A stretch of DNA of 64,000 bases from a virus. The stretch lies in IMG/VR virus record IMGVR_UViG_3300023301_001182, positions 28,164-92,163 of that record, one strand, 5' to 3'. Each line of letters opens with the position of its first letter. Position 1 is the stretch's first letter. Shown piece after piece: positions 43,931-50,857 of the stretch. The notes beneath the pieces are model-generated. The model saw only the letters and a list, made by a program, of their open reading frames with translations, was not told the DNA's origin and did not search any database. The position numbers and the translations under genes were made by a program.

Positions 43931-44309
43931 TGGACCTGCGCGGAGTCGAACCGCGGTATCCCAACATATTTCATAATAATTCTTATACAGCTTCACGTTT
44001 GTTTAAATTCTTTACGCTAGAGTAGGAACGATTGGATTACAATCGAATCTCCACCACTTGGTTTTTGTAGAACCTAGAAACTAGTGTTGCCTTTGTTTTT
44101 ATTGCTTAGGCTGCAAATGCTAACTCAACAGTTAACTCATCAGAACCTTGTTCTGCAGTTACTGTATTATTAAGTATAGAATGAACCACACTCATGTTAG
44201 CGACGATTTGATCTGTGTTGTTTCCATTTAAGAAAATTCACCTTAGTTTACAGTTATCTCTCTGGCTGTTCATTATTAATCTACATATCAAGGCATTCCA
44301 GTCAAGCCC
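43931..44309 (-). ncRNA. ssrA: Transfer-messenger RNA (tmRNA)
   Basis: The 5' end GGGCTTG pairs fully (two wobbles) with CAGGTCC at the 3' end, forming the acceptor stem. The 3' end has the tmRNA-type T-arm CGCGG-TTCGACT-CCGCG, then the acceptor strand and an A; CCA is not encoded. After the 5' acceptor comes CTGGAAT, like the CTGGATTCGAC of tmRNAs, and TAATAAT pairs with ATTATTA near the 3' end as P2. Between lie a resume-type GTCGCTAAC, an open frame ending in LAFAA and a stop inside a TTGC/GCAA stem, then pseudoknot-capable segments. Length 379 nt is typical. A phage tmRNA would rescue stalled ribosomes or tag proteins during infection. Confidence 0.82.
44106..44201 (-). other. tmRNA tag reading frame
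   Basis: If translation resumes at GCT (44201), the tag is 31 residues, begins ANMSVVHSILNNTV and ends ELTVELAFAA. The Ala-Phe-Ala-Ala end resembles the ALAA-type degrons read by ClpXP. It is longer than the roughly 10-residue tags usual in Bacteroidota, so a later resume codon, such as GCA at residue 16 (AEQGSDEL...), is also possible. Confidence 0.65.
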
Positions 44310-44316
44310 ATATTGT

Positions 44317-44508
44317 TTAAGATATAATTAATAATCCTACTATACAGTTAATAACAATCCAAAAGGCAGCTATTATCCATAAATAAATAGGATCAGTATT
44401 AAATTTTTTTTCAAGTATATTATAAATAGTTACTATAGGTATGAATATATATAGTATAGTAATTATTATTATAATAATTGTTATAAACATAAATTTTAAT
44501 TCATTCAT
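44317..44508 (-). CDS. Small two-span membrane protein
   Basis: 63 residues with two hydrophobic segments (FMFITIIIIIITILYIFIP and YLWIIAAFWIVINCIVGLLI) separated by a polar loop NILEKKFNTDP. It ends 8 nt before the tmRNA start. Function unknown; could be a membrane-acting small protein. Confidence 0.5.
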   Translation of the reverse strand: MNELKFMFITIIIIIITILYIFIPIVTIYNILEKKFNTDPIYLWIIAAFWIVINCIVGLLIIS

Positions 44509-44534
44509 AATATTTGGTTTAATTAGTTAAATTA

Positions 44535-44629
44535 AAAACACTTATTATTTATTACAATTTCAAAGGACTAGTTTAGCGGAGTGTGTATCCTTTTTGCTCT
44601 AGTAGTAATATAGTTATAATAAGTGTTTT
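44535..44629 (-). ncRNA. Structured intergenic RNA R6, closed by 14 bp
   Basis: Ends AAAACACTTATTAT / ATAATAAGTGTTTT perfectly paired. Inside, CTAG...CTAG and AAAGGA...TCCTTT interleave and could form an H-type pseudoknot on the minus strand. 95 nt. Confidence 0.5.
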
Positions 44630-44638
44630 ATGATAAAA

Positions 44639-44832
44639 AACTCTTTGTCCTATCAGGGAATATAAATATACAGTGGTCCTGTTATTATGTTCCTGTACTT
44701 ATATCTTTAAATAAACATCACTGCTGATACAGTTTTATAATAATACTACTACCCTTATATCCACTGTAGTAAACCTAATTTTAAGGCGGGATTATGTGTG
44801 TTTTTATTTTGTTTATCTTTAAGCAAAGAGTT
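44639..44832 (-). ncRNA. Structured intergenic RNA R7, closed by 9 bp
   Basis: Ends AACTCTTTG / CAAAGAGTT. Inside, minus strand TACAGTGG pairs with CCACTGTA. About 194 nt without an ORF; it starts 9 nt from R6. No family recognised. Confidence 0.5.
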
Positions 44833-44835
44833 AGT

Positions 44836-45123
44836 CTATTTAATGTTATCAAGTGGGTAAGCATCTAAAATTGAAGATTTACTTACTGTAATTGTAACAT
44901 CTCCATCATCGTAGTTATCTATAAAACTAAGTGTTTCATTAGTGTTATTTTCTGAAACTCTCATTTTACTGTTTAGAAATGCTTGATCTAATGCTTTTGT
45001 TACATGAAGTTTAGCAAGCTCGGTAGCTACATTGATTACCAATAATTGTAATCCTTCAGGTGTTAAAGGCGAAGAAAAATTTTTAGCCTCTTCTATTAGT
45101 AGTTGTTCTACTGTCGGTATCAT
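44836..45123 (-). CDS. Small conserved protein
   Basis: 95 residues from the Met at 45123 (MIPTVEQLLIEEAKNFSS), chosen over an upstream Met because the MIPTxEQ start is frequent in small phage proteins. Mostly helical with an acidic C-terminus. Function unknown. Confidence 0.55.
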   Translation of the reverse strand: MIPTVEQLLIEEAKNFSSPLTPEGLQLLVINVATELAKLHVTKALDQAFLNSKMRVSENNTNETLSFIDNYDDGDVTITVSKSSILDAYPLDNIK

Positions 45124-45243
45124 AATTAAATTTTTATGTTGTATTGTTATAATATAAATAGCTGCAGTCATGATTTGCTATTTAACCCTACTACACACAA
45201 TTAAGTCCGTAAGGCACTATTTATATTAATATTATATAAAAAA

Positions 45244-45299
45244 AGAGAACTTTACTCAATATAAAAATACTTCAGTTTAATATACCTTTAAAGCTCTCT
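45244..45299 (-). terminator. Hairpin followed by T-run
   Basis: 11-bp stem AGAGAACTTTA / TAAAGCTCTCT (one wobble) with a long AT-rich loop, followed on the minus strand by seven or more Ts. It is directly downstream of element B and may end it. Confidence 0.5.
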
Positions 45300-45311
45300 C
45301 TTTTGCATTCT

Positions 45312-45465
45312 AAACTTTCACAAGGTCGCACCCTGTTATTTTTAGTGCGTATAAAGATAATCAGATGGTATCTAATAATATATCTATAATAAATTATAAA
45401 TATAGTATATCAACAATGGATTATATATTTATGTACACTAATCACCTGCAATTAGATAAAAGTTT
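45312..45465 (-). ncRNA. Repeated structured RNA, copy B
   Basis: Plus strand ends: AAACTTTCACAAGGTCGCAC at 45312 and CTGCAATTAGATAAAAGTTT near 45446-45465. They match copy A (46151-46323) over 15 of 17 bases at one end and 17 of 20 at the other, while the middle differs. The ends pair (AAACTTTTA / TGAAAGTTT on the minus strand), and one pair that is T.G here is C-G in copy A. A hairpin CAGGGT-GCG-ACCTTG is also conserved. It overlaps no gene and lies downstream of the 45472 gene. Confidence 0.6.
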
Positions 45466-45471
45466 ACATCT

Positions 45472-45843
45472 TTATAATTGTATTGTAATCTTTGTACCTT
45501 TAGGATATATACTTTTTAATAGATATACAGCCTTTATATATTTTCTATAAGCTAATTCATCTTCTAATAATACTTTCCAAGTTCTATTAGTTATTTGTCT
45601 ATATGGACCAAAACACTTAGATACCATTGTTAATGAATTCTTTAAATGCTTATCATCCATATCTTTTACAAGTAAATTATCTAACCATAATAGAGACTTT
45701 CTAATCTCTATATATGTTGTAGCTTTCTTTACTTCGTTACATTCTGTTGTAACAATAATTAACCCAAATTTACAGGTTAATTCAACTTCTTCTTTTACTA
45801 TTTCTATAGTATGATATAAACCTTTTATAATATTTATTTTCAT
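45472..45843 (-). CDS. Hypothetical protein
   Basis: 123 residues. Strand-rich N-terminus (KINIIKGLYHTIEIVKEEVELTC) and helical middle, ending GTKITIQL. No motif recognised. Copy B of the repeated RNA follows 6 nt after its stop. Confidence 0.55.
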   Translation of the reverse strand: MKINIIKGLYHTIEIVKEEVELTCKFGLIIVTTECNEVKKATTYIEIRKSLLWLDNLLVKDMDDKHLKNSLTMVSKCFGPYRQITNRTWKVLLEDELAYRKYIKAVYLLKSIYPKGTKITIQL

Positions 45844-45875
45844 GTGATTGTGATTTAAGTTATTTAATTATTATT

Positions 45876-46058
45876 TTATGTTATATTACACCCCTCTAAT
45901 ATATAATCAAGAGTAATATTTTTACCACCATCAGTTGTTGAAGGTGTTATAAATTTAACAGCCCATCCCTCATTAAGATACTTGTTTAATTTATCTATAA
46001 CTCGTTCAGTATTAGATCATTCATGAGGATATATTCTAATCATTATTTGTTTTTTCAT
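45876..46058 (-). pseudogene. Small gene with an in-frame TGA (codon 14)
   Basis: ATG at 46058, stop at 45876, 60 sense-length codons interrupted by TGA at 46017-46019. Before it: MKKQIMIRIYPHE; after it: SNTERVIDKLNKYLNEGWAVKFITPS, typical of small DUF4177-like proteins (EGWxVxFxTPS). Trp would fit at the TGA. Neighbouring genes use TGA as a true stop, so this is more likely a nonsense mutation than recoding. It could also restart downstream. Confidence 0.5.
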
Positions 46059-46090
46059 AATTTTAAATGTTTAATTATATATGTAAAACT

Positions 46091-46113
46091 AAAAAGGTGC
46101 TGTTGTCACACCC
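46091..46113 (-). terminator. Possible intrinsic terminator
   Basis: Minus strand GGTGT-(7 nt)-GCACC, a 5-bp hairpin followed by TTTTTAG. Short stem, so weak. It lies between copy A and the broken small gene. Confidence 0.4.
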
Positions 46114-46150
46114 TTAATATATTTAGATTTCATAGTCTTATATTTTATTA

Positions 46151-46323
46151 AAATTCTCACAAGGTTGCACCTTGAATATAATTTTCAGATTAGTGGTCTT
46201 AATAATTATACCTTCTCATGGTTTTTGGGTATAGTCACATACTAAAGAACTACCAATAGTAATTAGCTAACTTCCAACCCTCACATGTTACTAATTATCA
46301 TCCCTGCAATTGGATGAGAGTTT
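46151..46323 (-). ncRNA. Repeated structured RNA, copy A
   Basis: Plus strand ends AAATTCTCACAAGGTTGCAC and CTGCAATTGGATGAGAGTTT match copy B. Minus strand AAACTCTCA pairs with TGAGAATTT (8 of 9). The hairpin CAAGGT-GCA-ACCTTG is kept with compensatory change relative to copy B. The middle can form CATCC...GGATG and other hairpins. It begins 2 nt after the stop of the 46326 gene. Confidence 0.6.
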
Positions 46324-46325
46324 TA

Positions 46326-46679
46326 TTATTTAATTGGTTTAAACCAATTTGCTGGTAATGATTTAGTATAAGAGTGTGTTGATTTAATTTCTTCTAACTC
46401 TAATAATACAGATGGACAACCTCCTCCAAAATAATGTATATCTTTAATAGTATATATTTTATTAGGTTTAAGTGTTACAAATGTATGTTCTTTTTTATTA
46501 TAATAACAATTACAAGGTGCACTACAAGGATTATAATGTAGTTTAATTTTATCACCTATACTATAACTTTTATGTTCAAAGTTATTATGTAGTTGATTAT
46601 CTATGTCCCTATACTCATCTAAGTTTTCCTTTGTTGGATTATTTATTTGATATAGTCTTTTTAAATCTGATCGTATCAT
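46326..46679 (-). CDS. Hypothetical protein with Cys-rich segment
   Basis: 117 residues. The centre has GDKIKLHYNPCSAPCNCYYNKKEH, possibly metal-binding, and YFGGGCPSVLLELEEI. The pattern of a short beta domain (KIYTIKDIH) resembles small phage proteins for binding or sensing. Function unknown. Followed by copy A of the repeated RNA. Confidence 0.55.
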   Translation of the reverse strand: MIRSDLKRLYQINNPTKENLDEYRDIDNQLHNNFEHKSYSIGDKIKLHYNPCSAPCNCYYNKKEHTFVTLKPNKIYTIKDIHYFGGGCPSVLLELEEIKSTHSYTKSLPANWFKPIK

Positions 46680-46773
46680 AATATTTTATTTATATTGTTA
46701 AACCTGACATATTAAATCTTATTAGAAGTTTTATCGCATAACCTTATTCTCTTCTTATTTTATTTACTTAACT

Positions 46774-46861
46774 TTAGGCTTTTATTTACTCTTCCTAAAG
46801 ACGTATAACTGTTATTTTATAAGTAAGTTTATTTGTTCTAATATGTTTCGTCTTAGCCTAA
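46774..46861 (-). ncRNA. Structured intergenic RNA, nested helices
   Basis: Minus strand TTAGGCT...AGCCTAA (7 bp) encloses AAGACG...CGTCTT (6 bp). It is in a gene-free stretch of 555 nt between the 46326 and 47235 genes. No family recognised. Confidence 0.4.
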
Positions 46862-46949
46862 TCATAGGTTATATGTTTATAGTCTTCTAAGATGACTTAA
46901 TTGTAATAGCTATAGTATTAATTGATTAGTTAGTTTTAAAGGGAAATAT

Positions 46950-47003
46950 ATAAGTGAAAAGGTTGATTAGTAGCTCTAACTACATTCACAACCCTTCACT
47001 TAT
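46950..47003 (-). ncRNA. Imperfect long hairpin
   Basis: Arms ATAAGTGAAAAGGTTG and CAACCCTTCACTTAT pair over about 14 bp, with a GTAG...CTAC inner helix. 54 nt; may be a processing site or terminator. Nothing else recognisable lies between 46679 and 47199. Confidence 0.4.
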
Positions 47004-47198
47004 GTACCACAATCACGTATTAGCACAATAGTCAGTGTACTTATAAGTTAATTGTGTTGTTGACTACTCGTCTAATAAGATTATACCTGAGCAAGTGTAG
47101 CTCCTATAAGTATAGTCTAAGATATAGACAGTTTAAGTGTAGTCTTGTTTAGTGATGTATATGTTGCATATGTTATGTCAAGATAATATCACTACGTT

Positions 47199-47226
47199 AA
47201 AAAAAGAACAGTCTGTTAAGACTGTC
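47199..47226 (-). terminator. Intrinsic terminator after the first leftward gene
   Basis: Minus strand ACAGTCT-TAAC-AGACTGT followed by TTCTTTTTTT, immediately after the stop at 47235. It should separate the first leftward gene from the RNA-rich region. Confidence 0.75.
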
Positions 47227-47234
47227 CTGTACTA

Positions 47235-47747
47235 TTACACTGATTCCTTAACCTCTGTTTGGTCAACTTTGGTAACAATCTCTTCAGCATCCCAACTACC
47301 TAATGCTTCTAATATTGCTTTATGGTCTGTTGGTAATCCTTGTAAGTGAGACATACGTGCAAATACTACCTTTTCACCTGGATTAGTAGTACTCTCAACT
47401 CTACTCAATGTAGATAGGTACGATTCACCAGTGTTAAAGGTTTGTCCACTCTCTTCCATACGAGTTAGTGTAGCCTTAGCAATGGAAACTGTTATGGGTA
47501 ACTTTACACCATTGTCCTCCATTTCAGCGTTGGCAATCTTATAGAACTTCTTAGTTCCCTCAGCATTTGTATACTCAAGCCACTTATCACTTGGTATTGC
47601 TTTTAGCGTCAATCCGCCGATTTTCTCAATTAATCCTGTAAAAGGATTTAGTTTATTTACAAACATATGATTGGTTTTAAAGCAAAGCACCATAGGGGTA
47701 CCCGCAAAATTAAAAAAGAGTGGGGGATGAATTTTATAATAGATCAC
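47235..47747 (-). CDS. Conserved protein at the start of the leftward module
   Basis: 170 residues, or about 143 from the Met at 47666 (MFVNKLNPFTGLIEKIGGL), which is a likelier start because the first 27 residues look random. It contains KLPITVSIAKATLTRMEESG, and a C-terminal acidic end. First gene leftward of the divergent region and followed by its own strong terminator, so probably transcribed separately and early. Base composition is less AT-rich than its neighbours. Function unknown. Confidence 0.6.
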   Translation of the reverse strand: MIYYKIHPPLFFNFAGTPMVLCFKTNHMFVNKLNPFTGLIEKIGGLTLKAIPSDKWLEYTNAEGTKKFYKIANAEMEDNGVKLPITVSIAKATLTRMEESGQTFNTGESYLSTLSRVESTTNPGEKVVFARMSHLQGLPTDHKAILEALGSWDAEEIVTKVDQTEVKESV

Positions 47748-47817
47748 TCACCCATTAATAAAAAAAATATTTTTTAAAAAAAGTAGTAAAAAATTAGGAT
47801 ATATGGATTATTTATTG

Positions 47818-47825
47818 TATCTTTG
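47818..47825 (+). promoter_or_regulatory. Host-type promoter of the rightward early operon
   Basis: TATCTTTG followed by CATAAATA, 18 nt before the ATG at 47843, in the divergent region between the two arms. It matches the Bacteroidota -7 box. Confidence 0.7.
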
Positions 47826-47842
47826 CATAAATATTAAAATAT

Positions 47843-48007
47843 ATGAAATTAGATTTTCAAGAATTTGGTAAACATGCTATGAGTAAAAGTATGCATATAG
47901 CTATAGAGCATTTATTTAGAAATGGAGAGATATCAGTATCTGAATACACCTTATATATATTAGATGAAACAAATACCTATAGACCTAAATTAATTAAAGA
48001 TGAATAA
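47843..48007 (+). CDS. Small hypothetical protein (54 aa)
   Basis: ATG at 47843, just after the host-type promoter, so likely an immediate early gene. MKLDFQEFGKHAMSKSMHIA... ends KLIKDE. It overlaps the next gene by 8 nt. Function unknown. Confidence 0.55.
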   Translation: MKLDFQEFGKHAMSKSMHIAIEHLFRNGEISVSEYTLYILDETNTYRPKLIKDE

Positions 48008-48200
48008 AAAAACAGAAGAAGTTATTATAGAAAAGTATAACATTTTAGATATTGTATTAGTAGAAGAATATCTTCGTAAAATAGTAGAGGATGTATTTAA
48101 AGATTATAAAGATCCTACTGAACATATGACTATTGGACAGAAGAAACTATTTGATAAAGCATTTAAGAAATTAGTTAAAGAACAATATGATAAAAAATAA
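48000..48200 (+). CDS. Small acidic/basic hypothetical protein
   Basis: 66 residues, helical (VEEYLRKIVEDVFKDYKD). Overlaps the 54-residue gene by 8 nt and the next by 1 nt. Function unknown. Confidence 0.5.
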   Translation: MNKKTEEVIIEKYNILDIVLVEEYLRKIVEDVFKDYKDPTEHMTIGQKKLFDKAFKKLVKEQYDKK

Positions 48201-48448
48201 TGGAAGAATTACAAGAAATACCCTTAGAGATATTTAAACCTATCACAATTAAGATAAGACTTAATGGTTGGGCTAATAGAGGAGATGGTAAGTATGTTAT
48301 ATCATGGTTTGATAATACATTAAAGGTATTAGATTATGATGTTTTACAATACTATGAATATGATTTTAACTTGGCTTTACAACAAGTAGCTGAGATATAT
48401 AAACGTAATCAGAAGAGTATAAAAAGTATTAAATTAAGTACAATATAA
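48200..48448 (+). CDS. Small hypothetical protein
   Basis: 82 residues. Strand-rich N-terminal half (ITIKIRLNGWANRGDGKYVISWFDN) and a basic C-terminus. Last gene of the first rightward cluster; the structured element at 48479-48546 follows. Confidence 0.5.
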   Translation: MEELQEIPLEIFKPITIKIRLNGWANRGDGKYVISWFDNTLKVLDYDVLQYYEYDFNLALQQVAEIYKRNQKSIKSIKLSTI

Positions 48449-48478
48449 GCAATTAGCTATATTATATTAACAATTTTG

Positions 48479-48546
48479 CACCGTAGGCAGTTGACAGGGA
48501 ATTTCGCTACACTATGGACACTGAGAGGGGAGTAGTGACCCCTCTT
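48479..48546 (+). ncRNA. GC-rich structured element
   Basis: CCGTAG (48481) pairs with CTATGG (48512), enclosing a 25-nt region, followed by a strong hairpin AGAGGGG-AGTAGTGA-CCCCTCT. Much richer in G and C than the surroundings. It precedes the 48565 gene by 19 nt and may be a leader regulator or terminator with weak T-run. Confidence 0.5.
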
Positions 48547-48564
48547 ACCTAAAACTAAAAAGAT

Positions 48565-48882
48565 ATGAATGAAGTAACATTAGTAGGTTGGAAAAACCTA
48601 GCAATACAAAGAATTGATCTAAGATATCCTAAAATAGATTTAATGGTATACCCACCAAATTCAATTGGAGGAATTGGAACTATAATGTTAACTACACTTA
48701 TCCATAATAAAGATAAGTCTAGATTAGTATTAATAGATGATACTTTTAAATATAATACAAGTACAGATATATGGGATATATTAGATAAATTTAAACAAAG
48801 ATTTATAAGTAGATGTGAATTAAATAAAGAGAGTTATATATTTAATAAAGAGACAAGTGTATATGAGCCTTATGGAAGATAA
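48565..48882 (+). CDS. Hypothetical protein
   Basis: 105 residues, starts MNEVTLVGWKNLAIQRIDL; alternation of strands and a C-terminal helix. It follows a structured element that may control it. Overlaps the zinc microprotein by 11 nt. Confidence 0.5.
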   Translation: MNEVTLVGWKNLAIQRIDLRYPKIDLMVYPPNSIGGIGTIMLTTLIHNKDKSRLVLIDDTFKYNTSTDIWDILDKFKQRFISRCELNKESYIFNKETSVYEPYGR

Positions 48883-49027
48883 TAATTGGGAAGATCAGAG
48901 GTCATCTATGTTTGATGCATGGAGAAGAAAAGAGGATATAAAACAAAAAAATTGTAATCATCAATGGAATACAGTTGAACCTATTTACTGTTTAAAATGC
49001 TCATTTAAAAAAATAAATGTAAAATAA
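48872..49027 (+). CDS. Zinc-binding microprotein (51 aa)
   Basis: ATG at 48872 inside the end of the previous gene. NCNHQWNTVEPIYCLKCSFKK gives one C-x-H and one CxxC, a possible zinc site. Function unknown. Confidence 0.45.
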   Translation: MEDNNWEDQRSSMFDAWRRKEDIKQKNCNHQWNTVEPIYCLKCSFKKINVK

Positions 49028-49062
49028 ATACGATTTTATTAGGAATTGTCATTTTTATTTCG

Positions 49063-49070
49063 TACCTTTG
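49063..49070 (+). promoter_or_regulatory. Host-type promoter
   Basis: TACCTTTG followed by CATAAG, with TTG about 19 nt upstream (AATTGTCAT at 49044). It precedes the 49122 gene and starts the long run of overlapping small genes. Confidence 0.65.
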
Positions 49071-49121
49071 CATAAGTTTACAAAATAGCAACAAAGAAAG
49101 TAACAAAGAAATATAGTTATA

Positions 49122-49298
49122 ATGAAAGAAACAAGAGATTTAACAGAAGAAGAGATTGAGCATGTAGGGATGTTTTTAGAGTATACTAAGAATGTAGCAT
49201 CTATTGCAATGAAAGCTCCAGTAAGAGTATCACATTCTTTAGGAGATTTAACAATACATTTTTATATTGAAATCAATAGTCCACTAAACAATAAGTAA
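49122..49298 (+). CDS. Small hypothetical protein (58 aa)
   Basis: ATG at 49122, first gene after the promoter at 49063. Helical and acidic (ETRDLTEEEIEHVGMFLEY). Stop overlaps the next ATG by 1 nt. Function unknown. Confidence 0.5.
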   Translation: MKETRDLTEEEIEHVGMFLEYTKNVASIAMKAPVRVSHSLGDLTIHFYIEINSPLNNK

Positions 49299-49582
49299 TG
49301 ACAAACGAAGAAGATGCAGTATTTAATAAGTATTTAACAATTAAACAAGATCTTATTAATAATCTTGATGAAGTATTCAATAAACAACATACATACACTC
49401 ACAAGTACAGAGGTAATCTTATAACAGATATAAACGTATCACTTGATTATGGAGCTAATAACGAAAAGATTATACAGATATTTGTAAGGAATAACAATAA
49501 ATGGATTAGAGATAGATTATCAATATTTGGAGGAAGAATTTATGATAGTGAAATTAAAACAAACATATTATACAATGAGTAG
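49298..49582 (+). CDS. Small hypothetical protein
   Basis: 94 residues, begins MTNEEDAVFNKYLTIKQDL; strand-rich middle. Coupled to the previous gene by 1-nt overlap. Function unknown. Confidence 0.5.
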   Translation: MTNEEDAVFNKYLTIKQDLINNLDEVFNKQHTYTHKYRGNLITDINVSLDYGANNEKIIQIFVRNNNKWIRDRLSIFGGRIYDSEIKTNILYNE

Positions 49583-49901
49583 AAAGGAAGAATTATTACA
49601 AGACCACGTTTATATAGTAGGTGGTAAAGTACAGGAGAACGTAGATGCACCAAACGGAATAGTATTTAAAGATGAAATTGAATCAATGCAACAAGAGTTG
49701 TTAACATTTACAATGGAACATTTAATATCTACTCTAATAGATGTAGAGAAAACGTATCCAAAAGAAGATACAATGAATATTAAATTAACTACAGACTTTG
49801 TAGTTATGAGAAGAGAAGATTTTGATGAGTTGTATAGAGAAGATGATATTAATAAATATCCAGAAACATTAACTAATTGTGACTCACAAGACAATGAGTA
49901 A
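49575..49901 (+). CDS. Small acidic hypothetical protein
   Basis: 108 residues from the ATG at 49575, which overlaps the previous stop by 8 nt; an upstream ATG would overlap by 56 nt and is less likely. Helical and acidic with VVMRREDFDELYREDD near the end. Function unknown. Confidence 0.5.
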   Translation: MSRKEELLQDHVYIVGGKVQENVDAPNGIVFKDEIESMQQELLTFTMEHLISTLIDVEKTYPKEDTMNIKLTTDFVVMRREDFDELYREDDINKYPETLTNCDSQDNE

Positions 49902-50148
49902 TTTCATGACAAAGGGGAGTCGTAAAGCAGAAGTAGCTGAGAGAAGACAAGTTAAACACCATATCAAGTATATGTACAAGATTATGGATGAGATTAAATT
50001 GATAGCTAAGGATATTCATAAATCAGGAGTAGAGTGGACTGAAGATAATATAGAGGATGTAGCATCAGAGTTTACAGAATTAAAGATTGCTGATATGGAG
50101 AAGTTTCTACTATTAGGTAACCTACAAATGTTGAAAGATGAAAAATAA
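49894..50148 (+). CDS. Small basic helical protein
   Basis: 84 residues from the ATG at 49894 (ATGAGTAA overlap with the previous stop). Basic N-terminus (SRKAEVAERRQVKHHI), then helical. Possibly nucleic-acid or host-protein binding. Function unknown. Confidence 0.5.
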   Translation: MSNFMTKGSRKAEVAERRQVKHHIKYMYKIMDEIKLIAKDIHKSGVEWTEDNIEDVASEFTELKIADMEKFLLLGNLQMLKDEK

Positions 50149-50371
50149 ATTTTATTTAAATGGTATACCAGTTTATAGGATTATACTAGAAGATAATAAG
50201 AGAAAATATAGATTGTATGAAGATGTTGATACAGGCTCTATATTAATAACATCAGGTAAAAATTCTGAAATAATGGATTGGCAGCTTGTATTAGAAGTTA
50301 TACAGTCTGATTTTAGTAAATCAGTTAAATCTTTATCTAAAGTTAATGAATCATTAGAAATTATAGTATAA
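50138..50371 (+). CDS. Small hypothetical protein
   Basis: 77 residues, strand-rich (KFYLNGIPVYRIILEDNKRKY). Overlaps its neighbours by 11 and 1 nt. Function unknown. Confidence 0.5.
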   Translation: MKNKFYLNGIPVYRIILEDNKRKYRLYEDVDTGSILITSGKNSEIMDWQLVLEVIQSDFSKSVKSLSKVNESLEIIV

Positions 50372-50670
50372 TGAAATTAAATCAGATAACGATAAGTAAT
50401 GTTAAATCCTTTATAGAGGGGTACTCAAAAGAGTTTTATAATAGATTAATAGGATTACCTATTCATATACAAGAGCAGGTATCTTATAGGCACTTAAAAT
50501 GTAAAGATGATTGTATACCTCAAGAAGGTTGTATTCATTGTGGATGTGATCCAATAGGTAAACATTTTACAAACAAATCATGTAATGGTGGAGAGAGATT
50601 TCCAGATTTGATGAATAATGAAGAATGGGAAGAATTTAAAAAGACTTTAGATGAAAATGAATTACATTAG
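50371..50670 (+). CDS. Cys-rich small protein
   Basis: 99 residues. The middle (CKDDC...CIHCGCDPIGKHFTNKSC) holds five to six cysteines in CxxxC, CxxC and CxC spacing, probably zinc. The pattern CIHCGCDPIGK is seen in phage and mobilome proteins of unknown role. Overlaps its neighbours. Confidence 0.55.
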   Translation: MKLNQITISNVKSFIEGYSKEFYNRLIGLPIHIQEQVSYRHLKCKDDCIPQEGCIHCGCDPIGKHFTNKSCNGGERFPDLMNNEEWEEFKKTLDENELH

Positions 50671-50857
50671 AAAAGAAGCAAACCTAACCTCTCTATTAAA
50701 TGAAATAGAAACTTTTGAAGAAGGTATGGTTAAATTTATTGACAAACATCCTAATTATAAATATAATCTAAAGTTAGAGCGAAGTGAGCTAGAAAGCGAA
50801 TGGGTAGTCAATGTAAATATAGAGAAAGATGAACCAGAAAATATTACTATTACTTAA
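50651..50857 (+). CDS. Small hypothetical protein
   Basis: 68 residues (or 66 from the second Met at 50657). Helical start, acidic strand end (VVNVNIEKDEPENITIT). Function unknown. Confidence 0.45.
   Translation: MKMNYIRKEANLTSLLNEIETFEEGMVKFIDKHPNYKYNLKLERSELESEWVVNVNIEKDEPENITIT

Noticed and set aside
45365-45550. Plus-strand ORF of 61 codons
   Set aside because: It overlaps the structured RNA copy B and the end of the 123-residue gene on the other strand; low-complexity Ile/Tyr-rich translation.
42665-47226. CRISPR array in the repeat-rich noncoding region
   Set aside because: The inverted repeats are all different in sequence and spacing; no direct repeats of constant length with spacers.
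47152-47349. Plus-strand ORF of 65 codons
   Set aside because: It runs through the terminator at 47199-47226 and is antisense to the 170-residue gene.
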